In this document: piece after piece, positions 22,787 through 34,405 of the stretch
How positions within the stretch are numbered: position 1 is the first letter of the stretch
Layout of the letters: every line of letters begins with the position of its first letter
The notes under the pieces: generated by a model
Database searches by the model: none
What the model was told of the DNA's origin: nothing
The model's input: the letters and a program-made list of their open reading frames with translations, nothing else
Translations under genes and position numbers: made by a program
Origin: Patiria pectinifera
Taxonomy: Eukaryota > Echinodermata > Asteroidea > Valvatida > Asterinidae
Length of the DNA: 64,000 nt
Assembly (NCBI GenBank): GCA_029964075.1
Contig: CM057149.1
Span: 19,110,197 to 19,174,196, forward strand
Reading direction: 5' to 3'

Positions 22787-25417
22787 ACTGTAAACGAAAT
22801 TGGGCATTTTTTGACCAACTGCTTGCCCTAAATTGGTGTAAATATCAACTTCCCAACTTTTGGTCACTTAATGACCAACTGTCATTGGCAGACCATTTTG
22901 ACCAGAAGATGGGTAAAATATAAATTACCAGCTAATAATCAGACAGCCTTTCCCAATTAATTGGTCAATTAAAAATTTCCATTTTATTGGTCAAATTATC
23001 TTACACAATTAGATGGCAAGTTGGATTTGACCAATACATGGAACATTTACTCAATCCATTAATGGTCAACTTTACTTCAACAACATTGGTGTCTTGTATG
23101 TTCTCATAGAGTGGTCGCTGGATTTTCACCAACGTTTATAAAGTCTATTATCACATTTAACTGTCAACTATGGTTTCAAGAAAATTGGTCAGGCTTATTT
23201 TCACATTGTGCAACAAGACATATTTTTCATACATCACTGTAAAAACGGCGGGCAAAATGAGTTGATATGTATGTAGACCAGTGTTGTTAAGCATATCAAC
23301 AGGTTAAACACTTGGGCAAATATTTCCCAATAGTTGGAAAATTGTTACCCAAATCAACCCACAATGAAGTATTTTCAAACCAATGTTGGGTAAAATTACA
23401 TTGCCCAGCAGTGTTTTACCCAACATTTTTACAGTGATATAGTTGTCAAGAAACACATATAAATTCACAGTTATCACTTGGGCTCACGTCCTTCATCACA
23501 TTATGTCAAAACGAGCATCATAAATTTATCAAAGTATTATTCAGCACATTACGCCCAGTTTATGAGCTTTGTGCCATACTAATTGATGACCATGTTGTTG
23601 CCAACTACTATTGTGGCATCGATAATATGCCTGTGGCATGTCCAACCATGGAGGAATAAGAACATTCCTCCATGGTCCAACTGAGAGGACAACAGACCCA
23701 ACAAGGGGCGGATCCAGGAATTTTCGCAGTGTGGATTTCATAAGCAGATAATTCTGAAATGAAGACAGGTTTTTGTTTTTTCTCCGTACACTTGGCCTCC
23801 GATAATCAATATGGGGGTTGGGTTGTCTAGTGCCTTTCACCAAGTAATTGAGCACCAGTAGTTTAGGAAATGACAACCGACTCACACTAAAACTGATTGA
23901 CCAACTTGTGGACATTATAGCTTTACCAAACATTTCAATACCCACGTTGCGATGATCTGGTCAAATTTTCTTCAATTTGTGTCTAATGCCTTTCACCAAA
24001 TTAGGTGTTGGATAAATATTATGGAAAATGACCAACTTGTACTGTAACACTATGATTACCAAATTCTAGACAATTTAGCTTTACCCAACGTTTCAGTGCC
24101 CAATGTTACCCGATTTAGAGGACAACAATTAATACCCAACTCAGCTTGGGCAAAGGACGTTCAAATGTTCTACAACAATTGTTGTCTTAATGCCTTTCAC
24201 CAAATGAGAGCATCCGGAGTTGGGTAAATATTATGGAAAAAGACCAACATCTTCACTAAAAATGACCAACTTCTGGGCAATTTAGCTTTACCCAACGTTT
24301 AAATGCCTAACGTTTTTACAGTGTAACGATTTTGGAAAAATGACCAACGTTTACACTAAAAATTACCAACTTCTGGACAATTAGCCGTACCCAATATTTT
24401 AATGCCCAACGTTACCCAATTGAGAGGACACAAAAATCCCCGACTCAGGGTGGTATAAATACGACTATCTGGTCAAATTTTCTACAATTTTTATCTAATG
24501 CCTTTCACCAAATTAGAGCACCTGGTGTTGGGTAAACATTTTGGAAAATGACCAACGTTTACACTAAAAATAACCATCTTCGGGACAATTTAGCTTTACC
24601 CAACATTTTAATGCCCTACGTTACCCAATTGAGAGGACAACAAATCCCCAACTCAATTGGGCTAAGGAAGTTACGAATATCTGGTCAAATTTTCTACAAT
24701 TTTTATCTATTACCTTTCACCAAATTAGAGCACCTGGTGTTGATTGAATATTTTGGAAAATGACCAACTTTACACTAAAAATTACCAACTTCTGGACAAT
24801 TTAGTTTTACCCAACATTTTAATGCCCAACGTTTTTACAGTGTTGTTGCTGCGCATGCAAAAACTGCCCACTTGCTTGCACGAAATTATGAAATTTTAGT
24901 TTGGTGTATTTGTATACTACTCTCAATCCGTTAGTTTGTCCACTGATAGCAACCCCAGAATATGGAAAATTGGTGTCAGTTAAGCTTTCTGGCACTTTCA
25001 GTTCTCTCTTTTTTGTCTGTAAGTTGGTGAACGGCATGACAGATAGATAGAAGAAAGACTGAATCCTTGTATGGTGTTCAAAAGACGGACATTTGGCGTC
25101 ACTTAATTTGTCCATTAGCCTATGTGACAAGACTGCACGACACAACAAATTAATCATGACGGCTCCGTTTCGTCTGGTTGTCGCGCCCTGCCCGATGATG
25201 TAGCACTATATAGGCCTACATTGCACATTTTCGCGTAGTGCCCGGCAAGGCGTGGTTTGCCACTTCCGCCCGTCGTATCGTGCGTCACACTAGTACCTCT
25301 GGTAGGCTTCCAGAACTATTGGCAAGACTTTGCCCAAGAGTGTCGTCGGTTTGTTAGTTGACCAACATTGGGCAAAATACTAAACCGTTTGCCTAACATT
25401 TTTTTTGGTACAGTGAA
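22787..25417. repeat. large repeat region ending in CACTGTAAA motifs
   Basis: TTCACTGTAAACGAAATTGG at the left and GGTACAGTGAA at the right, with further CACTGTAAAAACG and TTTTTACAGTG motifs inside (23237, 23435, 24308, 24833), suggest stacked copies of an element with CACTGTAAAA termini. Many diverged GACCAACTT/TTGGTCA units fill it. Confidence 0.45.
24019..24845 (+). repeat. about 210-bp tandem satellite
   Basis: Recurring landmark TGGAAAATGACCAAC starts at about 24019, 24230, 24333, 24540 and 24751. The spacing is about 210 bp apart from one half-length step. Each unit also has TTTAGCTTTACCCAAC, TTACCCAATT and GCCTTTCACCAAATTAGAG. The array starts degenerate at about 23850 and ends at TTTTTACAGTGTT. 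Confidence 0.75.
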
Positions 25418-25478
25418 TTCTAAAGACTCTATTATACTGCGTTTGCCGTCGCCAGGCCTGACCAAAGATCCTATCTAT

Positions 25479-25933
25479 GGGTGCGTTCGAGTAGCTCACC
25501 CGGATCGACTTAAGTAAAGGCAGACGGGTTAGCCACGACAGCCGGGCTAATCAAACGCTAAACCGTTGGCCATCACGATCCTCACGTGACGCCCTTGCTC
25601 GCTTAGCAACGGCCGTCATGGCCGTAGCCACTGACAAAAACGCCCGTTTTTCGGATTGGGTTTTAGCTTGAGATTTACTGCTTTTCAGTCAGTTGCAAAA
25701 CTAAAAAAATGTTTGGGTGGAATTATAGCCTCGAAAGTTGCAATAAACTCAATAAAATAACGGATTACCTTTAGACATCAAATAAAGTTATTTCTTTAGT
25801 CCACTACTTGAGATTTCCGCCGTCCGGCCGCCATATTGTCCGTTTCTTGGAATGAATAATGCATGCCCGAGAATGACGTTGGAGCTAATCGAACGGCACA
25901 GGGCTAACCCGGATGAGCTGAACGAACGCACCC
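25479..25933. mobile_element. inverted-repeat element upstream of the class A GPCR
   Basis: GGGTGCGTTCGAGTAGCTCA at the left and TGAGCTGAACGAACGCACCC at the right are inverted copies enclosing 455 bp with no coding capacity. ACCCGG/CCGGAT and GGGCTAA motifs repeat inside the ends. No certain target duplication. It ends about 390 bp before the GPCR start codon, so it may contribute promoter sequence (inference). Confidence 0.65.
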
Positions 25934-26320
25934 AAAACATCATGCGCGTCGCCATGGACCCGACCCCTCGACAGTGAGTGCGCTCCCGATGGCTCCATTG
26001 TCAATTTGTATTTTTTACAAATTACAATCATCAGGATCGCATACCCTGGACGAATTCGTCACTGTACGGCGACGTAGTTAACGACGCCAAGGTGGTGCGA
26101 CGCACTTCGCAAAGCCAGGACTTGTTTTACAACAGCAACCGACGTGCCATCGCGTGTTAAAACACGACCAACAACACTTGCAGTAAATAAAGCCTGTAAA
26201 CTACTCGTGTCGCTCTGTTTTTTGCGTTTTATCCAACAACGTAGCGCGCTGCTCTTCATTTATATCTTGGGGATTCTTCATGTGATTATCACATTTCCTT
26301 AGCTTAGACATCAAGCAAGT

Positions 26321-27550
26321 ATGGACAACGCGTCAAGCTTTGCCTCACCTACAGCGGCGAGCATGGACCCGACAGATGACGGGCCGCTATCGGCCGGGCC
26401 TGATGTCGGTATGACCATCAACGCCATTCTGAAACTCATCTTCTATGTCACCGTCATGATTCTCGGCATATCAGGCAACAGCTTGATCCTGAAAGTCTAC
26501 TGGTCCAAGCCCCAGAAGACGAGTACCCACGTGTTGATCATGGGTCTGGCTTGGGTTGATCTTATGGTGTGTGTCTGTCGCATCTACAGTTTGGGTTTCT
26601 TCATCTATGTCCTCCTTGGGCGTGAACTCCCAAGCGTGTTTATCGCAATCAGGATCTTTGACGCCGTCAATGTCTTCGCGTCCATTGTTGTGACAGGTGC
26701 CATTGCTCTAGAACGGTACGACTGCGTCTGTCGATCGGGCAAAAGGCTTCTGAATCACCGCTGGGCCAAGCTCATGTACCTTGGTTCGTACCTCGCTGCC
26801 ACTGCTGTGTGTATTCCGATCACTATCAACTTGCTATCCCCCTCAGTGACGGCCAGCAAAGTCTCTCAGACTTTCCAGTTGCTTCTCTATCTTACCGTTG
26901 TGTTCACTGCCGTGATTTGCTACGGGAAAGTCTACCAAGCCATACGGAAACACGTCAAAGTCAATGTACTTAGCCGACATGGACCAGGGACTAGTTGGTC
27001 CACGGCTGTCACGGTTGAGGCCGAGAGCAGACGACACGATGCCTCCGTCGTCACGGGAGTTAGCATCTCGCAAGCTCTGCCCTCCTCGAGCAAAGAACCG
27101 TCGACAGCTGACAGGTCGGGACCCAGGTCCGTCTTTGTCGTCTCAGCCACGGAAGCCGGACCCTCGACAAATCCCACAGATGCCCCAACGGGGAACCCTG
27201 CACCGGCATCGCAGAACTACGAGGATGACCGCGAACCGAGGATCGCCAATCCCCAGGCCAGAGACAACCCGACCGGTGCGACGATGAAACTCCAGCAGAA
27301 GACCACACGCATGCTCTTTGTCACCAGTGTCGTGTTCCTTGTCACCTGGCTACCCTACTGGCTTTTTGTCGCCGTTTCACTTCACAAGTCCAACGGCGGT
27401 GACGTTCACCCCAACGTGCTGTTGGTCATGTACAACTGCACGTTGTTTGTGTACATCAACAATGTCGTCAATCCTTTCATTTATGGACTCGCCAATAGGC
27501 GCTTTAGAAAAGACTGTTTTGATGTACTTAAAAAAATTAAGCCTTGTTGA
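26321..27550 (+). CDS. single-exon rhodopsin-class (class A) GPCR, orphan
   Basis: Intact 409-residue seven-helix receptor. TM1 about residues 34-60 with GNS (N53); TM2 70-92 with LAWVD (D80); TM3 107-132 ending ERY (131-133); TM4 150-172; TM5 183-208; TM6 328-352 with TWLPY (W343, P345); TM7 363-390 with NPFIY (384-388). The third intracellular loop is long (about 209-326), Ser/Thr/Pro-rich and polar. An aspartate sits at the position equivalent to 3.32 (D114), the amine-contact site in aminergic receptors. The conserved TM3 cysteine is phenylalanine (F107) and the second extracellular loop has no cysteine, so the usual disulfide is absent. N-glycosylation is possible at N3. Ligand unknown. 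There are no introns, as in many lineage-expanded invertebrate receptors. Confidence 0.9.
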   Translation: MDNASSFASPTAASMDPTDDGPLSAGPDVGMTINAILKLIFYVTVMILGISGNSLILKVYWSKPQKTSTHVLIMGLAWVDLMVCVCRIYSLGFFIYVLLGRELPSVFIAIRIFDAVNVFASIVVTGAIALERYDCVCRSGKRLLNHRWAKLMYLGSYLAATAVCIPITINLLSPSVTASKVSQTFQLLLYLTVVFTAVICYGKVYQAIRKHVKVNVLSRHGPGTSWSTAVTVEAESRRHDASVVTGVSISQALPSSSKEPSTADRSGPRSVFVVSATEAGPSTNPTDAPTGNPAPASQNYEDDREPRIANPQARDNPTGATMKLQQKTTRMLFVTSVVFLVTWLPYWLFVAVSLHKSNGGDVHPNVLLVMYNCTLFVYINNVVNPFIYGLANRRFRKDCFDVLKKIKPC

Positions 27551-28182
27551 ACGATTCTATGTTTATCCCCAAAACATTCGGGACAGAATCCTATCCCTGT
27601 ACATTACTCAATTTATTTTAAAATCAAAATTCAAGAAATTAAGTTTCAAATGAAGTAAAACTAAAACTCAACCACGGATGAGATAATGAAGGGATTGTCT
27701 GCTCAGCTGTGAAATGATAAATGACTTTCTTAGATTTGACACAATAATTATAGGATGTTCTTATAGTGAGAAAGATCAACAGTCGGTGCACATTATGTTA
27801 TTTTGCATCATTTTACTTCAGACTTAAATATAAACTCACGGTCACCGTGGTAAAGGTGATGAAATAATGCACATAATATACACTTTCTTTCTTGTAAATA
27901 TTCGAGTTTGTTTCATTCAACAACAAAAATCAAGTTTGCTCTATTGTAAAAACACCAATTTCTTGTGAGAGAGGAGCCAGTGGATAGTCAAACCGGAGAC
28001 TTTTTTGTGATCCATGATAGGCGAAATGGCACCGCATTACCCCTGAATCATACTATTATTGTGGAAAAGGTCCTACATTTTTGTGATTTATGCTGTAATT
28101 TATGAGTGCTGGTTTATGGCAACCAAAACATTTCCTTTCTTTTCAATCATCGCCACAAATTAAACGGGTGCACTGAAGGATG
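27551..28182. other. 3' flank of the class A GPCR
   Basis: No gene. It contains an imperfect inverted repeat (CACATTATG...TTTTAC against GTAAAGGTG...ATAATGCACATAATA, about 27788-27880). Confidence 0.4.
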
Positions 28183-28184
28183 TA

Positions 28185-28426
28185 CAACTGATATTGTAGT
28201 AACCAACGATAACGTATCACCAATTTTACACAAATTGACCGATATTGCAGTAAAATGTACTACACTATCAGTCTATTGTTGTTACATTATCGTCCTATAA
28301 ACCAATCATGTAACAAAAATGACAGATAGTGTAATAATATTCACTACACTATCAGTCAATTTCTTTTACATACAATTTGTATCGGTTGGTGATAACGCTA
28401 TCCGTTGGTTACTACATTATCGGTTG
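28185..28426. mobile_element. mariner-like foldback MITE
   Basis: CAACTGATATTGTAGTAACC at the left and GGTTACTACATTATCGGTTG at the right are inverted. TA dinucleotides flank both ends (28183-28184 and 28427-28428). Almost all of the 242 bp lies in arms, with tandem ACTACACTATCAGTC motifs in the centre. TA target and non-coding foldback suggest a Tc1/mariner-type MITE. Confidence 0.65.
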
Positions 28427-28519
28427 TAATAAAGGACTCAAATTTGCGGCTTGGCCTGATTTGTAATGGTGTTTCTTAATTGGCAAAACATTGTTAGAGA
28501 AACCTTTATTATGCGCCTT

Positions 28520-28730
28520 TAGGTCGACCTTGCGACGACACAGATGAGTCGGCGTCTAACTTTTCAGGCTCAAGCTGCACCTAGTGAGTTACGATCGTCT
28601 GAAACAACCAGAGTGTATCTGCGACGATGTTAAGACGATCGGCATCTGTCGGTGTTCAAAAAAAAAATCAAAGTCACGGAGTAGACAAAATATCAACTCA
28701 TTCGATGTGTTTCCGACGGTCGTAGCAGTA
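28520..28730 (+). repeat. single arm of the AGGTCGACCT foldback family
   Basis: AGGTCGACCTTGCGA, AACTTTTCAGG, CTCAAGCTG and GATCGGCATC occur in the same order as in 14280-14430. The second arm is missing. Confidence 0.6.
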
Positions 28731-29381
28731 TACCTTTGCGATAAGCTGTTAAACTATAGTTTCAACCCCGCTGAAATTTCATGCGGACAATTAGACTTGA
28801 TATAGATCACATCAAAGCCCTCCAACTCGCCTAGGGTTCGACCACAAAATTAGTGTGCAGAAAAGTATAAGGTTGCACTGTCCGAGACAAATTGAATTGT
28901 ACAATTGTTATATAGCGGGATGCCGCAATTGGGTGGAGTCGTTTGTATGCTAATGTATATTTATTTCTTATTTACCCTGGGGAAACCTCTTGGTGGTACA
29001 CTGTTTTCCAGAGGTGCCCAGCAATTATACAGAACAATTCATTTGAAATTACAATTACAGAAAACACTAAACATAGTAAATAGTAAAATGTGGGTACATA
29101 AAAACACTTCAAATATATAAAAAACAATCACGGACCATCCAGTAAAAACAAACAAAAAACAGATACACACACCCAAAAAAAATTGCACTGAAAAAAACCC
29201 CAAGAGCACCCATGCACTGCATAAAACTCTGCGTGAATAATATTAAATCTTGAGCATAAATATTGTCTGCATGATGGGCAGTTCTCTAAAAGCTGTAAGC
29301 AACCAAAACCAGAGGTCAAGCAATTTGCCCCATTTATAACAGGCGCATTATCGATGGGTACTGCACTAGCACATTAAAAAA

Positions 29382-29990
29382 TTAGCAGGTTTTTGTATGT
29401 GCTTTTAAAGCTGGCAAGAGTAGCAGCCAAAGGGCATTTAAGAGGTGTAGGAAGGGCGTTGAATGAATAAGCTCCACGAACCACAAATTTCCGTTTTTAC
29501 CTGAGTTAGATTTACTGAATGGGGAAACAAGGTTGCCTTGAGAACCAGACCTAGTGTTATGTGTGTGAGCATTCATGGTGTGAGTGAAACAGTTGCATAG
29601 TTGTGGTGGCAATTTCGAGGTAAGACTCTTGTAGACGAGTGCATTTAAGTGAAAAGTACGCCTTTCTTCTAAAATATTCCACCTCAGAGTCGATAAAACA
29701 GAGTCTGTTGGGGATCTCCGGGGAAGACCCAAGATGACTCGCCCAGCACTACTCTGAAGTCTGTCAGCTTGACGAGGGATATTTTTGAAGCGTTACCCCA
29801 CACAACATCACAATAATCAAAGTGCAGGGAATCAGCGTTTTGTATAACAAATTTACTGTATGCTGAGGCAGGACATCTCTGACTCTCCGGAGAACCCCCA
29901 CACGCTTGTTAATTTTCTTTGACAGTTTGTCAATGTGCACATTCCATGTTACAGATGGATCTAACATTACACCTAGATAGGCCTACTTAC
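29382..29990 (-). pseudogene. non-LTR retrotransposon reverse transcriptase C-terminus, broken
   Basis: On the minus strand, 29967-29764 encodes DPSVTWNVHIDKLSKKINK and GVLRRVRDVLPQ, and 29732-29382 continues TLRWNILEERRTFHLNALVY and later NGLFW-like residues. This is the thumb/C-terminal part of a non-LTR reverse transcriptase. The two frames are separated by stops or a frameshift, and the catalytic domain is missing. It is a dead, 5'-truncated copy; the clade is not certain. Confidence 0.75.
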
Positions 29991-31424
29991 ACTGAGTAAC
30001 ATTATCAATGGCAATATTATTGATCTCGACATGTAAATTGTTCTCGCTTGAATTGTCCTATATTGTATCTATACGTTGATATTATTATACTAACTTTTCA
30101 ATTAATTATATTACTGCGTGTAACGTACCTTTTGATTACTGTATTAAAGCCTCATTGTCAAACCTTAGCCTCTCATGTTGAGAGTCTCAGGTTGAGATGC
30201 ACGCGGGCCCAACATAATCACCTTATATGGCGCACGGTGTTAAACGAGATAATTTACACGCGTATGAGGTGATTGAGATGAAAAGTAGTGTAGTGTATAT
30301 AAAGTAGACTGGACACGTGGCCGTTCTAGAGCAATGGAGGACACGAATCATTTAATGTAGTGATGTTACATACATTTTGGCCTCCATATACTGTACGAGA
30401 AAACGCATTACAAAATAGTGTTGAGTCTCGTCATGATTCCCATGGCCGTCAAAGGCCAGATCTGCGATGCTCCAATAGCCACATTTAATCTTTGTTTATA
30501 TGATATTGGTCTATATGTATCTCTGTATACCACATTTGGCACTGTTGATTCGTCATACAATATTTTTGCGATTAAATGGCCTTATCCCAAGGACTAGAAA
30601 GCAGTTTTCCAAAAAAGTAACAAATGTCTAAATATTTGTATTTGTTTTCAAATGGACGTGTTTCATCACAACAAATTGACCCACCAAGTACCCCTGCACT
30701 GACTTAAAATGAGTTAAGTATAAATGATTTTCTACACAATATTACCCCTCCCCCGCACAACAGTAATGAGATGAATTCTCAGTCTCATTTGATTAAGGAC
30801 ACCTTGAAGGAAGGACGGAGAATAACGAGGAAAAGCAATTAGGCAACTACCTTGGCGGTTGTCTAATGTGATTTCCCACGGTATACGTCTCATACATCAC
30901 CGATATTGCTACGACTAACGCAGTTTCCGAACACTGTTATTATCCACTGCATGAAATGTAATAATTTTAATAAAACTATAAAAAAAGTTTTCTGATGGTT
31001 ATACAATTTTGCCATATGCTTTATGTAGATGGAATTCCATAATGTTGGCATATCATATGAACACCCCAAAAGTAGATTATCAATTAGCATTTACGTAACA
31101 ACCGGACAGAAACCACGGAACAGAATTTTGTGGTTTTGGATAAGTTCTCATTCTCCTTTGCAATACATAGTCAGTGGGCTTGTGGTAGCCCATCATGCAA
31201 TTTCGGGTACATTCCTTGAAACTCTCAGGATCACTTAAAGATATCTCAAGGAGTTCAAAACCACTTGATGCCATTTTTTCTGACCCTTTTATGGGCGGGC
31301 CATGACTCTAAAAAGTGGGGCTTCGTGTGCAAAAACCGATTCAGATAATTTCAGAACGGGGGGTACGAGCGAAATGCTATATTTTGTTTACAAATTGGAT
31401 GATGTGGTCACGTGTTGCCAACAG
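29991..31424. other. intergenic, nothing recognised
   Basis: AT-rich DNA with no supported coding exon. Short frames here lack splice context and family resemblance. Confidence 0.4.
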
Positions 31425-31630
31425 GGGCGTCAGTCGCTTCTCAAAGTGTGTGTGGGGGACATACCTTGATCAGAAATAATGCGAGCGCGAATTGCGAAGC
31501 CCACAGCGTGGGGTTCGGGGCCCGCTTAAGGGCCCCAAAAACTGAAATTCGGATTCTAGATGCTCATGTGGTGTGATCTGAGGCAATTTCTGACCACTTT
31601 AACCAATATTCTCTGAGCAAAAGATAATGA
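31425..31630 (-). mobile_element. fragment of the CAAGGGCGGATCCAG hAT-like family
   Basis: GTGGGGTTCGGGGCCCGCTT, GATTCTAGATGCTC and GATCTGAGGCAATTTCTGAC match the interior of the complete copy at 49343 in the same orientation. Both ends are eroded. Confidence 0.75.
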
Positions 31631-33179
31631 TTTAAACATTAAGGATTTGGATGAGGTACATTAAACACACTAGGCTAGCTCTTTTGATGTGAAAATTGGC
31701 ACTCTGACAGCTTATCTTCAGTATATAAAAAAAATCATGAAACAATATAAGGTAAAAAAAAGAGCAGGTAATATGTAGTTAGATATGAACGTCGCTAGTT
31801 TGTCGCTTTCCTCCATAGTTCTCCTCGCTGAAAAAAGGTTCATTACAGCGGGTCAGGGTGGATGGTTATATTGGGCTGATCTAAAAGCAGGTATTGCACC
31901 ATGGTGCTGTTCATGGTATCTGTACACAAGGCACATTTATGTTGGTTTGTTCCCAAACTCAAACATTATGACTATCGTTACGAATTTCAGATCAAAAGGG
32001 CCCCAATATCCCGAGACCAGAACCACCATGATTCCTCCCGTTTCCGAATAGTTTACGAAGTTTTCAAAACACAATGTTTTCATTGACACTACAGTACATG
32101 TTCGCCATGTAGCTTGGGTGTTTACGGCAGTAAAAATAATTGTTGTTTTACCGGCAAAATACGATTTCTTCAATCTGTACTAGCCTCTATAGGCCCTATA
32201 GGGACAAAAACACCACAATCAAAAACATTTGTTGATGTGCAGTATTGTAGAGGCCATGGACTATTACGCTCTTTATTATAATATCCAAGTTTTAAGACAT
32301 GCCAAAAATCTCCATGTAAGAAATGTGAGAGATCTCCATGTATAAAAAAAGTCTAAAGGGAGATAAGTGACCGTGAAATTGCCATCCTTTTGATTCTTAG
32401 AATCCTAAGATGTGATTATGGATTCAAAATCGACAACAAAAAGTAGAGATGAGCTGAGTGAGTATATAAACTGTTACCCCCCCCCCCCCCCCCCCCCCAC
32501 GTGAAAGATGGTATCGCTATCATTATGTTTAAAAAAAAAATGCCCTAACGTTTCGATACAAGCAGAATCTTTCTCAATTTTTCCTTTTAGAAAGATCTTG
32601 CAAGTACCTTAGACCATTTATTTTTTTGATTTGTATGTTTCAGGTTAAACCAGTCAATGAGCAGTTTGCAGCAGTTTTAATAATTCAAATAAAATGATAC
32701 CCAAATCACCGTGAGTAGCCATACTCAGCGATAATACGGTTACGAGGGTAATGCGCAAGGGGGAATTTTGACCCTGGTCCACTTAATTTAACAAAGTCTT
32801 TCCCATGAAAGTTCAAAGAAAATCGAAGCCACAAACAGGGTGGGTACGAGGACCAAGGGAACGGGTACAGGAAGACCTAAAGCGCCCTCATGAGATGATC
32901 TCGGTTTGAGGCCTGCGGCTACCCGAAGCGCTGTATTTGTCCCATCTTTTTTTTTAAACCTTACCATTTTGATCACCAAATTTCATAATTTCATTGCCGC
33001 CAAAAAAAAAAGAGATTATTTTTCTCTGTCTACCCGATCAGGACGGGTTGTGATTTTCAAACATTGGTTGTATCACGAATGTTCCATGCGGAAAGCTGGC
33101 AGGAAATACGCCATATATAAGGACAGATGTCATGTATCAAAATTAGACGTAAAATTCATACAGGAACATTAAGACCCCA
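31631..33179. other. intergenic, nothing recognised
   Basis: It includes a poly-C run (about 32477-32499) and an A-rich stretch near 33000. No gene supported. Confidence 0.4.
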
Positions 33180-33401
33180 AAAAAAACCAAACCAATTTTT
33201 TAAAATTTTGTGTGACGTCGCAAAGGCAGGCAATGAGTACACCACCATCTTTTCCTAAAAAAACATTGGTTAAAGTTTTTTTAAACAATTTTTCGGGGCC
33301 CCTAAGCGGGCCCCGAACCCCACGCCGTAATTTTTGTTACCCTCTTTTGGGGGACCATAATTTTTGTGGCCCCCCCCCGTTTGTGTTCTGGATCCGGCCG
33401 C
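33180..33401 (+). mobile_element. fragment of the CAAGGGCGGATCCAG hAT-like family
   Basis: AGGCAGGCAATGAGTACACC, GCGGGCCCCGAACCCCACGC and TTCTGGATCCGG match 573-877 in the same orientation. The left terminus is missing and part of the middle is deleted. Confidence 0.8.
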
Positions 33402-34066
33402 CTAGCTTGGCCTATAATGCACAACAGAAAATCAGAAACAAAAGCGCATAATATATTTTGCTTTTGTATACTCTAATTCTCCTTTTTTTTCTCGTTTTTC
33501 CACTGTCTCAGTGTTTCGGACAAAACGTGTTTTCTATAATAGTAATAGAGGCGAATGTTCGAGGTAGATGGGTATGAAGGTGGTGAAATGTCAGTGTGCG
33601 TGTACGGGAGTGATCTAGACAAAAATGGATAAAGTTCGAAAACAATTGATATTGTCCAGAAAACATTCTCAATTTTATTCCATTAAAAAAAGGCTTCCAT
33701 AATGTTATGCTATCCATGCTGAATTAAAATCTTGCTCTTATAGGCTATGTTGTTGTTACTGCTATAAAAATTAAAACAAAGTTTTCAGGTGCCACAAAAC
33801 GGAGTTTTCTGGTAGATGACGTCTAGGCCAATGATTTATGTACCCCGGTACGGTATTGTTCTATGGGTATATATGTACTGATGATCCAGACAATGGATGG
33901 AGTTCGGATTGTATTTAAATTGACGTACAATAAATGAATAGTCTTTGTTCCGAGTCTGATTGTCACGTCAATGAAGTATAAGTAAAGAAACTTCTCCACC
34001 GTGAGGCACTTGATCCCGACGAATGAACGATATCCTCTTCGGAAATAACCGTCCAAGCCTACTTTA

Positions 34067-34116
34067 GTCACGTGCACGGGCAGTCAGGTGATCATCACGA
34101 GGCTACGGGTCACGTG
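34067..34116 (+). promoter_or_regulatory. paired CLEAR-type E-boxes upstream of cathepsin C
   Basis: GTCACGTGCA (34067-34076) and GTCACGTGAA (34109-34118) match 8 and 9 of 10 bases of the CLEAR consensus GTCACGTGAC, bound by TFEB/MITF-family factors in promoters of lysosomal genes. They lie about 130-180 bp before the start codon, 42 bp apart. This suits a lysosomal protease; binding is inferred. Confidence 0.5.
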
Positions 34117-34248
34117 AAAACAACTGTCTCGCACTCTCGCCCAGCTGACTAGCTGCACTGCCGCACCGCGCCGCAAACCCTGCTGCTGCTAGTGCAGTGC
34201 TACCAATTGTACCAAAGATTTCTGTTTTGTTTCTTCCGAGTCTTAGCG

Positions 34249-34405
34249 ATGGCGATCGTGAAAGTTTTCCTTTTAGTCTTGGCGGTATTGCCCATAGTTC
34301 TGGCTGACACTCCGGCTAACTGCACCTATGATGATATCGTGGGACGGTGGGTGTTTAAAGTGAGTGCCGGAGGGGGCGACAACACACTCAACTGCACCAG
34401 TCCAG
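34249..34405 (+). CDS. CTSC: cathepsin C exon 1: signal peptide and start of exclusion domain
   Basis: [19 protein letters not shown] is a classical signal peptide, with predicted cleavage before DTPANCTY, the strongly conserved N-terminus of mature cathepsin C. Two N-glycosylation sites (NCT, NCT) are present. The donor is GTAGGC at 34406, phase 1. Confidence 0.93.

Noticed and set aside
34192-34248. Earlier in-frame ATG for cathepsin C
   Set aside because: It would place a Cys/Phe-rich stretch before a complete signal peptide; the ATG at 34249 fits a secreted protease.
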